A stretch of DNA of 64,000 nucleotides from contig JAMWET010006760.1 in the NCBI GenBank assembly GCA_024036415.1, positions 633,001-697,000 of the forward strand, read 5' to 3'. Of this stretch, positions 38,322 through 49,599 are shown one piece after another. This DNA comes from Prochilodus magdalenae. Taxonomy: Eukaryota > Chordata > Actinopteri > Characiformes > Prochilodontidae. The translations under genes and the position numbers were made by a program. The notes under the pieces are model-generated. The model was not told where the DNA came from, ran no database searches, and saw only the letters and a program-made list of their open reading frames with translations. Positions within the stretch are counted from its first letter, which is position 1; each line of letters starts with the position of its first letter.

Positions 38322-38523
38322 CCTGCAGATACGACCCTCCGGAGCTATATGAGCAGGTTTGTGAAGGAATTGTGTAATGAGATGCAAAAGAGAATCAGGT
38401 CAGCTGCTGGCAAAGACTGGCTTTTTACAGTGCTGAAATTAAAGAGAGAACAGGGTGAAATAAAATGGCGGAGATGCCATTAAGGAAGGTTTTACCAACC
38501 ACGCGTGCAGCTTTATCTGCCTT

Positions 38524-38568
38524 CAGGCTCTGCCTCTTTCTCTCTCAATCTCTCTCTCTCTCTCTCTC

Positions 38569-38627
<59 letters not shown>

Positions 38628-38700
38628 CTCTCTCTCTCTCTCTCTCTCGCTCTCTCAAATCAGTCACTAGCTAAAAGATCTCTCTCTCTCTCTCTTTGTT
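38524..38700. repeat. Long interrupted (TC)n tract
   Basis: About 130 bases of TC with small interruptions, then a unique segment, then a second TC run at 38679-38695. Ser/Leu frames across it are low-complexity artefacts. Confidence 0.95.
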
Positions 38701-39170
38701 CTCTTGGCTGACCTCTCTCTCTCCTCTCTGAACGCTCTCGCTTTATTTTCTCGGTCAAATTAAGTCACTAGCTAAACTTCGTGATGCAAATACAATTTGG
38801 TTTTGCCAACTGAAAAGGATTACTGCATTGGAGACCTTATCAAGGTGTAATGCTGTTAAAGGATCTGAGGTGTGTTGCCAGTGGTGAACAAATATAAGAG
38901 AATCGTACAGTCACTTTTAAGTAAAACGTATTTCTTCAATGGTCATAAAGGTTCCAGGGAAATTTTCTTTATTTCAGTGACACTCTAATACGGTGGCGCT
39001 AATTGAATTAATTTCCCTTTTAACTAGTTCCTACCAACCCTCCAACATCATAACTTCAGTGATGTGCTCATGTAATACAATTTGGTTTTGAGGTAGAAAA
39101 GTATAATTTCACATCTGGATTACAGAACTCCCAGTGTAATGCAGGTTAAAGGATCTGAGGCAGGTTAAAG
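38657..39170. repeat. Locally duplicated segments
   Basis: GTCACTAGCTAAA occurs at 38663 and 38764. ATACAATTTGGTTTT occurs at 38790 and 39075, each followed about 55-60 bases later by GTGTAATGC...GTTAAAGGATCTGAGG (38845 and 39135). This indicates an old tandem duplication of about 285-290 bp plus a duplication of about 101 bp. Confidence 0.6.
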
Positions 39171-39300
39171 GATAGTCTAAGCTATCGCCAAAAGCTGTGG
39201 GTTGCGTTTATAAATAATATGGATTACCATTTAACAGTTTTGTTGATGCATGTCCCTTATAGTGTAACCTTGTGTTTTTCATCTGTGTCTTCAATGGCTC

Positions 39301-39962
39301 ATGGAAGCCCCACATGTGGGTGACACGGTGTTACTAGGGCAGTGTATTACTGTTGGGTTGTGTGGTGGTGGATTACTGTTTGCTCAGTGTTTTGGACACT
39401 GTGGTATGTTGAGTGGGATCGTGTTTTGTGGAGTGGTACTCACAGCAGTGCTGCTGGAGTGTTGTTGTAACAATGTCCTGGGTGTGGTTGTGTTTTGTGT
39501 TATTGTGTGGTTTTGGGGTTGGTGTGTTGTGTGTTGTTGTGGTTGGGTGTGGTTTGTGTGGGTCGCTACTGGTTGACTAAGTATGGTGTTGTTGTTGAAT
39601 AGTGCTTTTTTCCACCAACCAAACCTATCCAGCTGACAGGTTTTATCCACTCAAACTTTGGGTCTGTAATGGTCTGTTGTGTGAGCAGATGAGCTGTGTA
39701 CTTTTTGTGTGTGTTTGGTTTGTGTTTTGGCGTGCTTTGGTGTTTGTTACATCTACAGGGTGGACCAGCAAGGTAGGAGTGTCCCACAGAGTGGACATAG
39801 TGTTTAAACTCTGCAGCTGCACTGCTGTATCTGATCCAAATACACCAGCACAACACACACTAACACACCACCACCATTTTAGTGTTACTACAGTGCTGAG
39901 AATGATCCACCACCCAGATGATACCTGCTCTGTGGTGGTCCTGTGTGGGTCCTAATTTGACT
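39301..39962. mobile_element. Palindromic non-autonomous element (copy 3, longest)
   Basis: The left arm (about 39310-39625) is GT-rich, with GCAGTGCTGCTGGAGTG and CCACCAACCAAACCTATCCA. The right arm (about 39755-39960) has GTGGACCAGCAAGGTAGGAG, ACACCAGCACAACACACAC, TGCTGAGAATGATCCACCAC and ACCTGCTCTGTGGTGGTCCT. The arms are diverged inverted copies. Open frames on both strands (39301-39955) are translations of this repeat. Confidence 0.75.
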
Positions 39963-41125
39963 AACTGTCAATCTAAATATGACTTTGTCCTTTATCATCT
40001 GCAGCTCCCTTCTCTTTCGAACTGAAACATACACAGTTACGTGTTTAAAATGTAATGTTTATAGACCTGTAGGTTAAATATTGGAGCGTGTTTTTTCCTG
40101 TTTGTTTCCTGCTCTAAATTTCTCTTCCCATAACTCCTTGTAAACTCCTTCACAAATGTAGCACAAGAAGTTCTTGTATACATGAAAGCTTTAATGCAAG
40201 TTCTGCCAGGAAGACTCCAATGCTGCGTCACTCACTCATTCGTTCATTCCTCTGGCCAATCGCAGGGTGCCACCTGTCTTTAAAAGGATTCAACTCCTGC
40301 TTCCTGTTCTGCTGCTTTCTGGTGCCAAGGTTTCAACTTTCTCCTCCTTCCTTCCCCCACCACTAGTTACTACACATACAGCATGATCTGCAAGGGTCAG
40401 AACCCTCCAAGACCTGAAGGATTGTTTTCCATCAGTTTTGCCTTTTAAGTCTTTCTGGCAGAACTCTGTTACAAGCTACTCCTGCAAGGAAGCAAGTTGT
40501 AAAATAAAACATGCTTATTTTGTGATTAAACAGTAGTTTTTTTTCCAACTTGTTATTTGTAATTGAAAAAGGCGTATGTCTTATATTAAAGTTTAAAAAG
40601 TATAACACAAACAACCAACGAGTTACAGAGGCTGACACAAAATGTGTTACCATCAACCCTGATCTTCGTTTTAAAAGTCCAACAAAAAAAGTGATTTATT
40701 TGTGATGCTATTATCACAAAGTGGCATATACTGAACTTGAATTGTGGCAGGGAGACAGTGGAAATGCTGCATTATACAGAGAAGAGCTGCTAACATTACA
40801 TGACAATGCGTATGCAAAACGCCTCTGCAAACCTGCCAGCAGCACTACATATGTAGTTATTAGAGAACACAAAACCCCTTTGTGCCTTGTAGAGCATTAG
40901 ATCTGTATTTTGACTGTTCTACAATAAAACCGCATGCATTTGTCGTATTGAATCTGAAGACTGGCAATCTGCAGCACAATGGCCATCACCACTGTAGCGA
41001 GTGGCCATCTGGTGACTATGCATTACGGTTCTACTTCTCAATCATTTACAGAGAACCTCCATTTCCTGGCAAAACACTCCAAATACGGGTGTCCGTACGT
41101 GCATAACTCCCGAATCTGAGAAATA
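39963..41125. other. Gene-free stretch
   Basis: Contains GGCCAATCGCAGG followed by CTTTAAAAGG at about 40253-40288, a CCAAT/TATA-like spacing with no transcript evidence. No supported coding frame. Confidence 0.35.
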
Positions 41126-41400
41126 ATGATCAAACCCCCCCAAGCCCTCCGGGGCCCAGCTGTCCCCACCCGCTCCTCAGCGGCGGACCGCACAAAGTTT
41201 CTGCTCTGTGTCTCCTTGGCGACAACTCTTCAGCTGGCATTGCTTTACTTCCTGTCCTTGGTCGCCATGCCAACCCCCTGTGAGGAGACACCAGCGCGAG
41301 GCATGCATGATTGAGATAAATTGCGGCAAAATGGTCCTGACTGTCTCAGCCCCCACACGCCTCTCCTCCACCTTCCTCTAACGTAAAACTTTCAAAAGCC
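41126..41400. promoter_or_regulatory. GC-rich patch, possible promoter or regulatory element
   Basis: It stands out sharply from AT-rich flanks: CCCCCCAAGCCCTCCGGGGC, CTCAGCGGCGGACCGC, then YY1-like GCCATG and AAAATGG words and two X-box-like palindromes (41210-41223, 41261-41274). It lies about 14 kb upstream of the LRRC4C coding exon on that gene's strand, so it might include an alternative first exon. This is inference. Confidence 0.35.
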
Positions 41401-41530
41401 TGTAGCTCTGAGAGCACAGGTGCAAATACTGGTGAAGAACGGTTATATCCCTTCACAAGAACAGAAAAAGCAGAGCGTGCTTGAAATGATGTGAACTGAA
41501 AAAATGGTGATCAATAAATAAGCCTATAGA

Positions 41531-41575
41531 TTTGTGTGTGCATGTGTGTGTGTGTGTGCATGTGTGTGTGTGTCT
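41531..41575. repeat. Interrupted (GT)n microsatellite
   Basis: GT units with CATG interruptions. Confidence 0.9.
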
Positions 41576-41744
41576 ATGTGTCGGATTATACAGGCTTTAG
41601 GTAAGCTGTGCCATAATGCACTTTTCCTAGATGTGTATCACCTGTCATTCAAGTCGATCATACCATTAAAATATCTTTTTCTGTCAAGGCAAAGCTTCAT
41701 GGCATTGCACGAGTATCGTGGGGACATAAATACATAAATAAATA

Positions 41745-42170
41745 GAGAAAAAATGAGTCCTAAAGCAGATTTAAATGAATGGCTAAAAGGAGTGATTCCA
41801 TTTAGGCATGCCAAAGACCATAGTGTGAAGGAATTGGTTGAATCTGCAGGTGTATTGAAGCTTACGGTCATACGGCTCTACCAGCAGTGCTGCAAATCCC
41901 AGTCTACAGGAAATTCTCCTCAGAATTATGCCAATCGAAGAACAGAGGCTTCTTTGAATTTGGAAATGTTCTTCTTTTGTCCTCTTCTTTTGTCTTCTTT
42001 TCACAGCAGCTGTTTCTGAACAGCTACACATCCTTTCAGAACCATAGTTCTGAGTTGTCTTCTTATAGCGGAAGAATGAACAGAAACATCTGTGGACTTT
42101 CATAGATATAAAGCAAGAGTGGAGGTTGATGATATTGCCAACGGAAGCACTGCCTAACGAACTGTGACAG
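41745..42170 (+). pseudogene. Tc1-like transposase N-terminal relic plus downstream repeat
   Basis: The frame at 41753-42019 starts MSPKADLNEWLKGVIPFRHAKDHSVKELVESAGVLKLTVIRLYQQ, matching the first helix-turn-helix of Tc1-family transposases (DL-F-RG-I...HSV-E-A---GVS--TV-R-YQ). It then runs into unrelated sequence near 41960. The following 42000-42110 shares words with 50505-50575 (ACAGCTACACATCCTT, TCTTCTTATAG/TCTTACAG). Confidence 0.65.
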
Positions 42171-43016
42171 TTTACTTGAAGGCCACCTCACACTGGACGA
42201 CACGCTGTACAGTGTTATGCAATAACCAAAAATTCTAAACCATTGTTTTTAATATCAGCATTATTCTATACCTCAGCTGGCTATGCTGTGTTTCGCCTAC
42301 TTTTTACTACTTTATTTACTATTTTAAATAAAAGCTGTATAGAAACAACAGAAAGGCACAGTAGATCACATGTAGCTTTAAGTTTACACAAAGAAAGGAA
42401 GTCTTTTTGTTACCTGAGCTAATGTTACTATCCTAGCCCTTTCGGCTATTATTCAGCTGGAAATTAGCCAGTTTGTAAAAAGGTAGTAAACAGAAACCAG
42501 GTGTGGAAACTGATGCTGAAAGCTTTATTACAATCAATATAAGTGAGCGAGGTGTACAAGACTCTACCTGCTGACATTCTATAGTACCACTCTCCTGCAT
42601 GACGGTATGTGATGCTACAAGATATGGTGTAGGGTGTTATGGCCCTGCTGGTGACAGTCTAAAAGGTCTTGCATATCAGTTAGGATTCTCATATTCTCTA
42701 TGTCTTTAAATAATTCTTTTCATTTCTGCTTTGTATTACTATTTTTCACTTTCCTGTATCAGATTCCCCCCTATTTGTCTGTATCTAATCCCTCCTGAAA
42801 AAACAATAACTTGTACTTAATGGCTGTTTTGACTGGAAATTAAATAAATGAGATGTCTCTGACCTTTACACAGGACTGTAAACATACACCCATGATAGTG
42901 ATCTTGTAGTACGACATGCTGTGGTGTAAAATAAACTTCAGGGTGTAAGAAAAACATGATAAAAATATCAGGAGGACACAGCAACATTGTAAAAAAAATG
43001 TTAAAGTGGTACCCAA
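42171..43016. other. Gene-free stretch
   Basis: AT-rich, no supported feature. Confidence 0.45.
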
Positions 43017-43128
43017 GGGGGGGGGGGGGGTGCGGGGCGGGGGCGGGGGGGGGGGCTAAGATAGAGGTCTTTAAAGCAAGATAAAAAAGAAAAGGAACAA
43101 AAGCCATGGGGGAGGGGGGGGGGGGGGG
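43017..43128. repeat. Two long G-runs (potential G-quadruplex DNA)
   Basis: G-rich tracts at about 43017-43055 (with TGCGGGGCGGGGGC inside) and 43108-43128. Several runs of at least four G lie close together. Confidence 0.9.
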
Positions 43129-44284
43129 AAGAAAGAGAGGATTGTGGGAGATCCTCGCAGCCACACCGACGTTAAGTGATTAGCAACAATTAAAGCCCAG
43201 GAGTGGATGTTGCCCAGTGTGAATCCATATTACATACCATTTTTGCCAAAAGGAAATACAAGTAAATAAATAAAAATAGATCAAATAAGCATAAATAAAT
43301 AAACATGTGTATAACAATATCCACTTAAACAGGAGGTTTACTTAGATCATTAAATATAATGAAACATTATATATGTCATGCTTGATTAAATAGTATGCAG
43401 GACATCACACTTTACTGAAGCAGGAAAATGAATGATTTTGTGTGGAATAACTACAATGTGCATTTCTTTCATTTCCAAGCCCTGGCAGCGATTTGGTTTG
43501 TAGCACCAGCTACACAGCCGTCTGAAGACATTAGACAGCTAGTTATTTTGTGACTGCTGGTCAGGTCTAATCTGCTTAGACGAAGCTGCATTGCAGTGGT
43601 CTCTTGTTTGATATGTGTACTTACAGTAATACAGTACAAGGGAAACTCCAGATAATGCAATCAATTATAGGATTACAGCAGTTAATGGCTTAACCTGATC
43701 ACTGGCCTGAGCCTCAACCTTGTTAAAGAATCTAAACATACTGTTCACTCCCCAGTCCATACGGCCCTTACACTTCATATGTGTAGGCTAGGCTGCAACA
43801 TGAGATGTTATGAAAAAAACTAAAGCAGTCTGACAGTATATCCACCTCTTCAGCCTACTGCACTGTAACCCCACCCATTCGTGTGAAGAGTTTTTTTCAA
43901 AAAGGGCTGCCAGCCTGAACAGAGGTCAGTTACATACACCAGTTAAGGCGCTGTAACTGGAAAATGCTCACGTTAAAAAATGATTAGTGCTCTTTTACAT
44001 GTATAAATCCACACAAACATCATACCTGGACCTCAGAAAACACAGAGATATACAGTCGTCTTTCAGCTATATTCCTCATTACCCAAAAGGGAATTTCAGT
44101 TTGATTTTAGATTTGTAGGAATGAAATATTGAATGTGCTCCTCTGTGGTTTCACAGCCTGAAAACCCTCTAAATGATAACAAAAAGGCTGACGTGTCCAG
44201 CAAAGCACGAGAGGAGCGTGTGTCTGCTGGGCACTAGCAAATCAGCTCAGATCACTTCTGTGGGATGAAAAAGAGACCTATACA
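43129..44284. other. Gene-free stretch
   Basis: AAAT-type runs near 43258-43310; otherwise no feature. Confidence 0.45.
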
Positions 44285-44345
44285 GTGAGAGAGAGATAGG
44301 CAGAGAGAGACAGAGTGAGAAGGAGACAGAAATAGAGCAACACAC

Positions 44346-44392
<47 letters not shown>
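44285..44392. repeat. (GA)n purine tract
   Basis: GA-rich from 44285, with a pure (GA)n of about 40 bases at 44350-44392. Confidence 0.95.
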
Positions 44393-44395
<3 letters not shown>

Positions 44396-44699
44396 TTGTC
44401 CACCGAGGCCAGACAGTGCTGTCACTGTGAGCTGCAATATGTATAAGAAGAGAAGAGGGGGCTGCTCATACACAAAGCACACTTTGTGACAGCCTTTCAG
44501 AACCAGAGAGTAAACCAACAAAGAAATAAATATATATTTAAAATATATATTTGGGATTTCTCTTACTATTATTTCACATATTGTGTTTATTAATAGCTAC
44601 ATTAACTACATTATATTTCAACTATAATCTTTATATATCTTATATATAAAATTATCTTATTCATGTTTAGGTGTTTCTTGTTCACTGCTTTGGCAATGC
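44393..44699. other. Short AT-rich gene-free stretch
   Basis: ATATATTTAAAATATATATTT lies near 44530-44550. No gene. Confidence 0.4.
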
Positions 44700-44755
44700 T
44701 GCATCTTATGCGCTAGGGGATGAGAGAGAGAGAAAGACAAATAGACAGCAGTGTG

Positions 44756-44816
<61 letters not shown>

Positions 44817-45155
44817 ACAGAGACGGAAGGAGGGAGAGAGGGAGAGAGAGGAAGTGAGAGGGGAGGGGAGTAATGATTGAGAGAAAGGAAGAGATGTGGA
44901 GAAAGACTAGAGAGAGTAAAACGACTGGGGGGGGCGGAGAAGATGGGAGAGGGAAAAAAAAAAAAAAAAGTAAAACGACAAAAAGAGATGGAGTGGAGAG
45001 AAGTGGAGTAAAGAGAGAGTGGAAGAGAGAGAGGGAGAGAGAAAGAGAAAGAGAGAGGGAGAGACAGAAGTGGAGACAGAGAGTAGAGGGGGAGGAAGAG
45101 AGGAAATTGTAATGAGAGAGAGAATGAGAGAGAGGAACAGAGAGAAAGAAAGAAA

Positions 45156-45215
<60 letters not shown>

Positions 45216-45355
45216 TAATGAGAGAATAATGAGAGAGAGAGAGAAGAGAAAGAAAGAGGCAGATAGACAGAAAGAGAAAGAGGCAGATAGACAGAAAGAG
45301 AAAGAGACGGAGTAACGAGAGAGGGAGAGAGACAGACAGACCGAGAGGGAGGGAG
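44700..45355. repeat. (GT)n plus long polypurine (GA-rich) tract
   Basis: (GT)n at about 44751-44815, then over 500 bases almost wholly A/G on the plus strand, including (GA)n at 45157-45207 and (A)n at 44955-44969. A 261-residue minus-strand frame across it is Ser/Leu/Pro low complexity from TC repeats, not a gene. Confidence 0.95.
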
Positions 45356-45569
45356 GTCAGCCTCCTGCCTGGAGGCTACACATTCTCCAGATAAATGAGG
45401 CATACTAATTCCGATTGGTCTCTTCAGACTGAGCCGTCTCATCTAGAACTCATTTTGGACTACTGGCCCTGAAGACCACATAAACACACACACAGGCTCG
45501 ATAAGCACATGAACTCACACAGATTTAGTCACCACATCATAATAGCTCTCTCTCCTGCCCTGTGTCCCT

Positions 45570-45870
45570 CCTGCTCTGCTCATCTGTAAGATAGGTGTAT
45601 TGCACATGTGCAGTGTTGAGGGTGAAGGGGCAGCACTGCTGCTACCTGCTTTGATTTATTTGTGTAATTAAGCAGGAGCATGTCTGACACACAGACGCGT
45701 TATCGATCAGACTTGCCTGGAGAGGGGATAAGTGGGTGTGAGGGCATTGCTGAGGAGATGGCTATCGCTCCAGATCAATCTCCCTACACATTTACTTTTA
45801 TGATCGAGGTTACAAGAGTTCTATCATACACTGCCTTCCTGTGTGTTTGTATGTAAACATACTGTGCCTG
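45570..45870. promoter_or_regulatory. Candidate conserved non-coding block
   Basis: Follows the purine tract. Non-repetitive, with TGATTTATTTGTGTAATTAAG, CGTTATCGATCAG and ATCGCTCCAGATCAATCTCC. Conservation untested. Confidence 0.35.
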
Positions 45871-46775
45871 CACACAAATCAGTGAGTGAATGGAGTAACT
45901 GTAGCTCTCTGTATATATACAGTACAGTACACTTTAAATGTGGGCACATGTGGATAATCTGGTCTCTCTGCACATCAGTGAGATTGCGTTGTTTGTTCTC
46001 TGTGGAAGTGTGCAGGGATTGAAATGAGGGTTGGGCGTATTGATAAATTGATGCGTTACCCTTCTTAGATTCTCAAGTGAGTGTAGGAGACCAGTTCACA
46101 CTTAAGTGTCATGAAAGTGCAGCTATACTGAAGCTCTTAATGCCCTGAACACATACAGTATACTAGATCACTGTATGTAATAATGTTAACATCATTATGT
46201 AGATTGAATATCAGTTAGATGTATATAAACACTTTCTCTGGTTTCATAATCACTATTACTCCACACAGCACATACAAAACCTAGACCTCACAGGCTAAAG
46301 CATATTGCCACAGGGGGGAAGAACAATGTTAACGGAGCACTTACTGTATGTCCTACCAGTGAAGTAGACCACTAGCAACAGGATGTTTAAAAATTAGTTT
46401 TTGCAATTTGGTAGATTACCCTCTACTCTGTCAGGTGTGAGGTCTCACTTTTACAGGTCCCTCAGGTACATCTTTTAACCGCAGGTGGAGCTTCAAATTC
46501 AAATACTGGTGTGCTGTAAACAAACTGAAGGCCTGAGGCAATGGCAGATAGAAATAGCTAGTAAAGAGTGACTGGACAGCTGAGAAAATAAAATTTCTTT
46601 TTTTGATTGTTTGCTTGGACTATGCTCATATACCATATTGGTAATAATATATTGGCAGCATGATAGAAAATCAAGTCAAATCAAATTACATCATCAAGTT
46701 TTAGAAATATTCTATCCCCATTTTGAGGTCTGTAATCTGTCTGGATAGGCCTAGGCATACCCCGTGGCTACACCC
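45871..46775. other. Gene-free stretch
   Basis: No supported feature. Confidence 0.45.
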
Positions 46776-46921
46776 CTGATATAACAATCTTCCTCCCTGA
46801 TATAACAATCTTCCTCCCTGATATAACAATCTTCGTCTCTGATATAACAATCTTCCTCCCTGATATAACAATCTTCGTCTCTAATATAACAATCTTCCTC
46901 CCTGATATAACATCTTCGTCG
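46776..46921. repeat. 21-bp minisatellite, seven units
   Basis: Units start at 46776, 46797, 46818, 46839, 46860, 46881 and 46902, with consensus CTGATATAACAATCTTC(C/G)TC(C/T). Two unit types alternate at the 3' end (CCTCC and GTCTCT forms). The last unit is 20 bases. Since 21 is a multiple of three, the minus-strand frame reads repeated KIVISGR/KIVISET. Confidence 0.95.
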
Positions 46922-47689
46922 TCAATATGACTACCCTCACCTTTGTATAAATAATGGTACGTTAGTCTACAATTCAAACATTTGGGGTCATATTAAATAA
47001 TGTTGTAATTTACTCTATTATAATTCAATAATAGCTAAAATCATAGCAATTTTAATTTAAATACTCTAACACCATTAACCTACAGTATTTCTGATTATTC
47101 ATTACCAAATTATTTTAAATATGTTAAGTATTTTTTTCAGGTAGAAAGAACTTAGCATGACACAAGCAGAGCTAAAAGTCAGAGATGCTTTATTGAACAT
47201 ACCAGAAGCTATGAACAACAACAAAGGATGAGCGAGCAATGCAAAAGGGTAATGCCAAGTCATAAGTAGAGGACACAAGCGGAGGTCGAGAACCATAGAG
47301 TCAAACAAACCAGCACACAGAATTAGAGTGAGACAGCCAGAGAATAGTCAGGAGAAAAGAAGTAGGGTTGAAAACCAGCACGCAAATAAACAGGCTACCA
47401 AGACAAAGGGGAAATCCAAAGAGAGAGAGTCGAAGACGAGGGAAAGTCAGAATGAACAAGGAGAAGGCAGTGAGAAACGCTCAGAAATGCAACCAGGGAT
47501 GGCAAAACTTTGTGAAGAAGGTGTGTGATTGGGGGATCGATGGATCACTACTTGATCTGACCACACAGTAGCTGCTGTTTTACAAAATGTTGGCAAAATC
47601 TCATTCAATATAATAAGAAACTGTAGTGTACAATTTATTAATATTTCTTTGTTAAAATGTGTATTGTGCTCAGAACTATTATACAGCTT
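46922..47689. other. Gene-free stretch
   Basis: Purine-biased 47330-47480 gives Lys/Arg/Glu-rich frames (47328-47571) with no family match. Confidence 0.4.
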
Positions 47690-47945
47690 GTCATTTATTC
47701 AATGTTCAGAATGATGACCATTGGTCAGTGTCATTTCCTAAAAAACTCAATGCACCAATATCTTTTCTTAAACCTCAGAAATGTTCACACCCTTCGGCTC
47801 CTGATCACGTGTAGATTCTGTTCTTACCTAAGAACAAGTCCCAAATGAGAAAACATTTTTGAATGTCAGGGTCTTCATGAAAAATGTGTAATTAGGTTTT
47901 AACAAGAAATATCTTCCTAAGAACAGTTGGTGAATGAGGGCCAAT
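47690..47945. mobile_element. MITE-like dispersed repeat
   Basis: Ends with CTAAGAACAGTTGGTGAATGAGGGCCA, a sequence resembling a fish repeat with a 'ttggtgaatgaggccca' end. Internally TTCTTACCTAAGAACAAG is self-complementary. Family not named. Confidence 0.4.
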
Positions 47946-48849
47946 ACTGTGAAACAGAGCTAAACGATGAATCTTTTTGATTGTTCTATTAGGCTGAATC
48001 AGAGATGGAGAGAGATTAATTACATGTTATTCAATGCTGTACTATAATAAAGCATTTCCATTGCGTTTCCCCTTTTAATGTCATTCCACTACATTTCATA
48101 GAAGTGTCCTACTTTTCACTCCACTGCTTTCTGCAGGATCCGCTGAAGCAAAAACTAGATTTTTCATAATATACAAAAGAATATGATGCATTAGATCACC
48201 GATTAATAATAATAAACAATAATAAAAAGAAAAATAATCAGTATTTATATTAAACCTTGCTAAATTTCTAACCTTTTGACTTTAACTAGGCATATGCACC
48301 TTTTAAAAGCCTTCAGAATAAAAGAAAATGGTATATTTTAAATAAGATAAACAAAATCCCAGGTGGTTGGATATGAGGACTGGAATTTTAGCTAGACTAA
48401 AGACATAACTGGAGAAATGCTGACTTCTTAGGTTGTTACATCACACAATACATTTACCAACGTAGGCATTGTGGTACCCTGGCTCAAGTAGAAATATAAA
48501 TAAAGCACTCATACTTTGACTCACTTCCATTCACATACCAGATCTGTGCTTAGTCTAAAACTGACCTCAATGGGATTTTCCTAACCTTCCTGTACAGCTT
48601 GTCTGACCTTACAACACCAGCTGTAAAAGAATGCTGCATTCAAGAAGCCAGAAAATGGACAGGTCAACTGAACCCCTGTGCACTGGATTTACCCTCATTG
48701 ATTTCCTTCCCTTTCTGGACTGGCTAGCATTAGTACACTCAGTGTGGCCTTATGCAAACCCTCCATAAAACCAGGGTGCACAGTCATCACATTCTTCCAG
48801 GCGATGAGGGTGGGCTGCAGACACTGCAGCTGAGTTCCTCACCCTTGCC

Positions 48850-48880
<31 letters not shown>

Positions 48881-49599
48881 ATCCAAGCAGAGAACAGCTG
48901 TGTTATAAGGGCACAGTGGGTCGCTAACATTAAATACAATAGAAGTGATTTGTGAAGCGTAGAGGATGATAGTAACAGACTCGCTGTTGTAATATCCTCT
49001 ATCTGACTTTGATAACTCTGGTGACAAAAGGACTGGAGACTCACCAGAGCACATTACAGGCTAAGACTATAAAGAGAAAAAGAAAATATAATATTTCCTA
49101 AAAGACACTATCTATCCCGAGCATATCGTATGCTAACGGAAGACTTATAAAAGTAGCTGGCTGAAATGTGGTGGAACCTGATCACCTTGTGCCTGGAGAC
49201 GGGCCATTCACCTGCTACACTACATTTGTTGGATTAATAACAGATAATTTATCTGCAGGTGCAATCACACTCTGTGGCTTCCTCGCTACGCCCAGCACGT
49301 AGGTGTCACAGTGTGCTGGCAGGCTTGCGTCTCTCAAATGCCCCCTTAATGCTGGTGGCGGCGGCAGTTGCAGAAGGTGCCCTTTCTGTGCTTTCCTGAT
49401 CTAAAATCAGTCTTTCCAAAGTGTGTTATAAAAGCCGGAGCCTTGGGGAAGATGTTTTGGGAATCGGTTCTTTCTTGGACCATTCAAGACGTAGGCATGA
49501 CCTTTTGCTGGTTCCTGATGGTGGACTGGCCACAGAATCTCCGCCATCTTTGACTTGATCATTCTGAACATTTTTCAGCACAGCAAAAGGTCATATTTT
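47946..49599. other. Gene-free stretch with (AC)n at 48851-48880
   Basis: Contains the AC microsatellite and otherwise no supported gene. 49260-49560 is of mixed composition but shows no clear motif. Confidence 0.45.

Noticed and set aside
39301..39955. Overlapping plus/minus frames of 88-117 residues
   Set aside because: They are translations of the palindromic mobile element.
40253..40288. CCAAT and TTTAAAAGG spacing read as a promoter
   Set aside because: No downstream coding frame or conserved context. Such word pairs are common by chance in AT-rich DNA.
44657..45442. 261-residue minus-strand open frame
   Set aside because: It is the translation of TC/AC low-complexity DNA (Ser/Leu/Pro/His-Thr runs), with no domain.
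46776..46921. The 21-bp tandem repeat considered as a CRISPR array
   Set aside because: Units are contiguous with no unique spacers, and the genome is vertebrate. It is a minisatellite.
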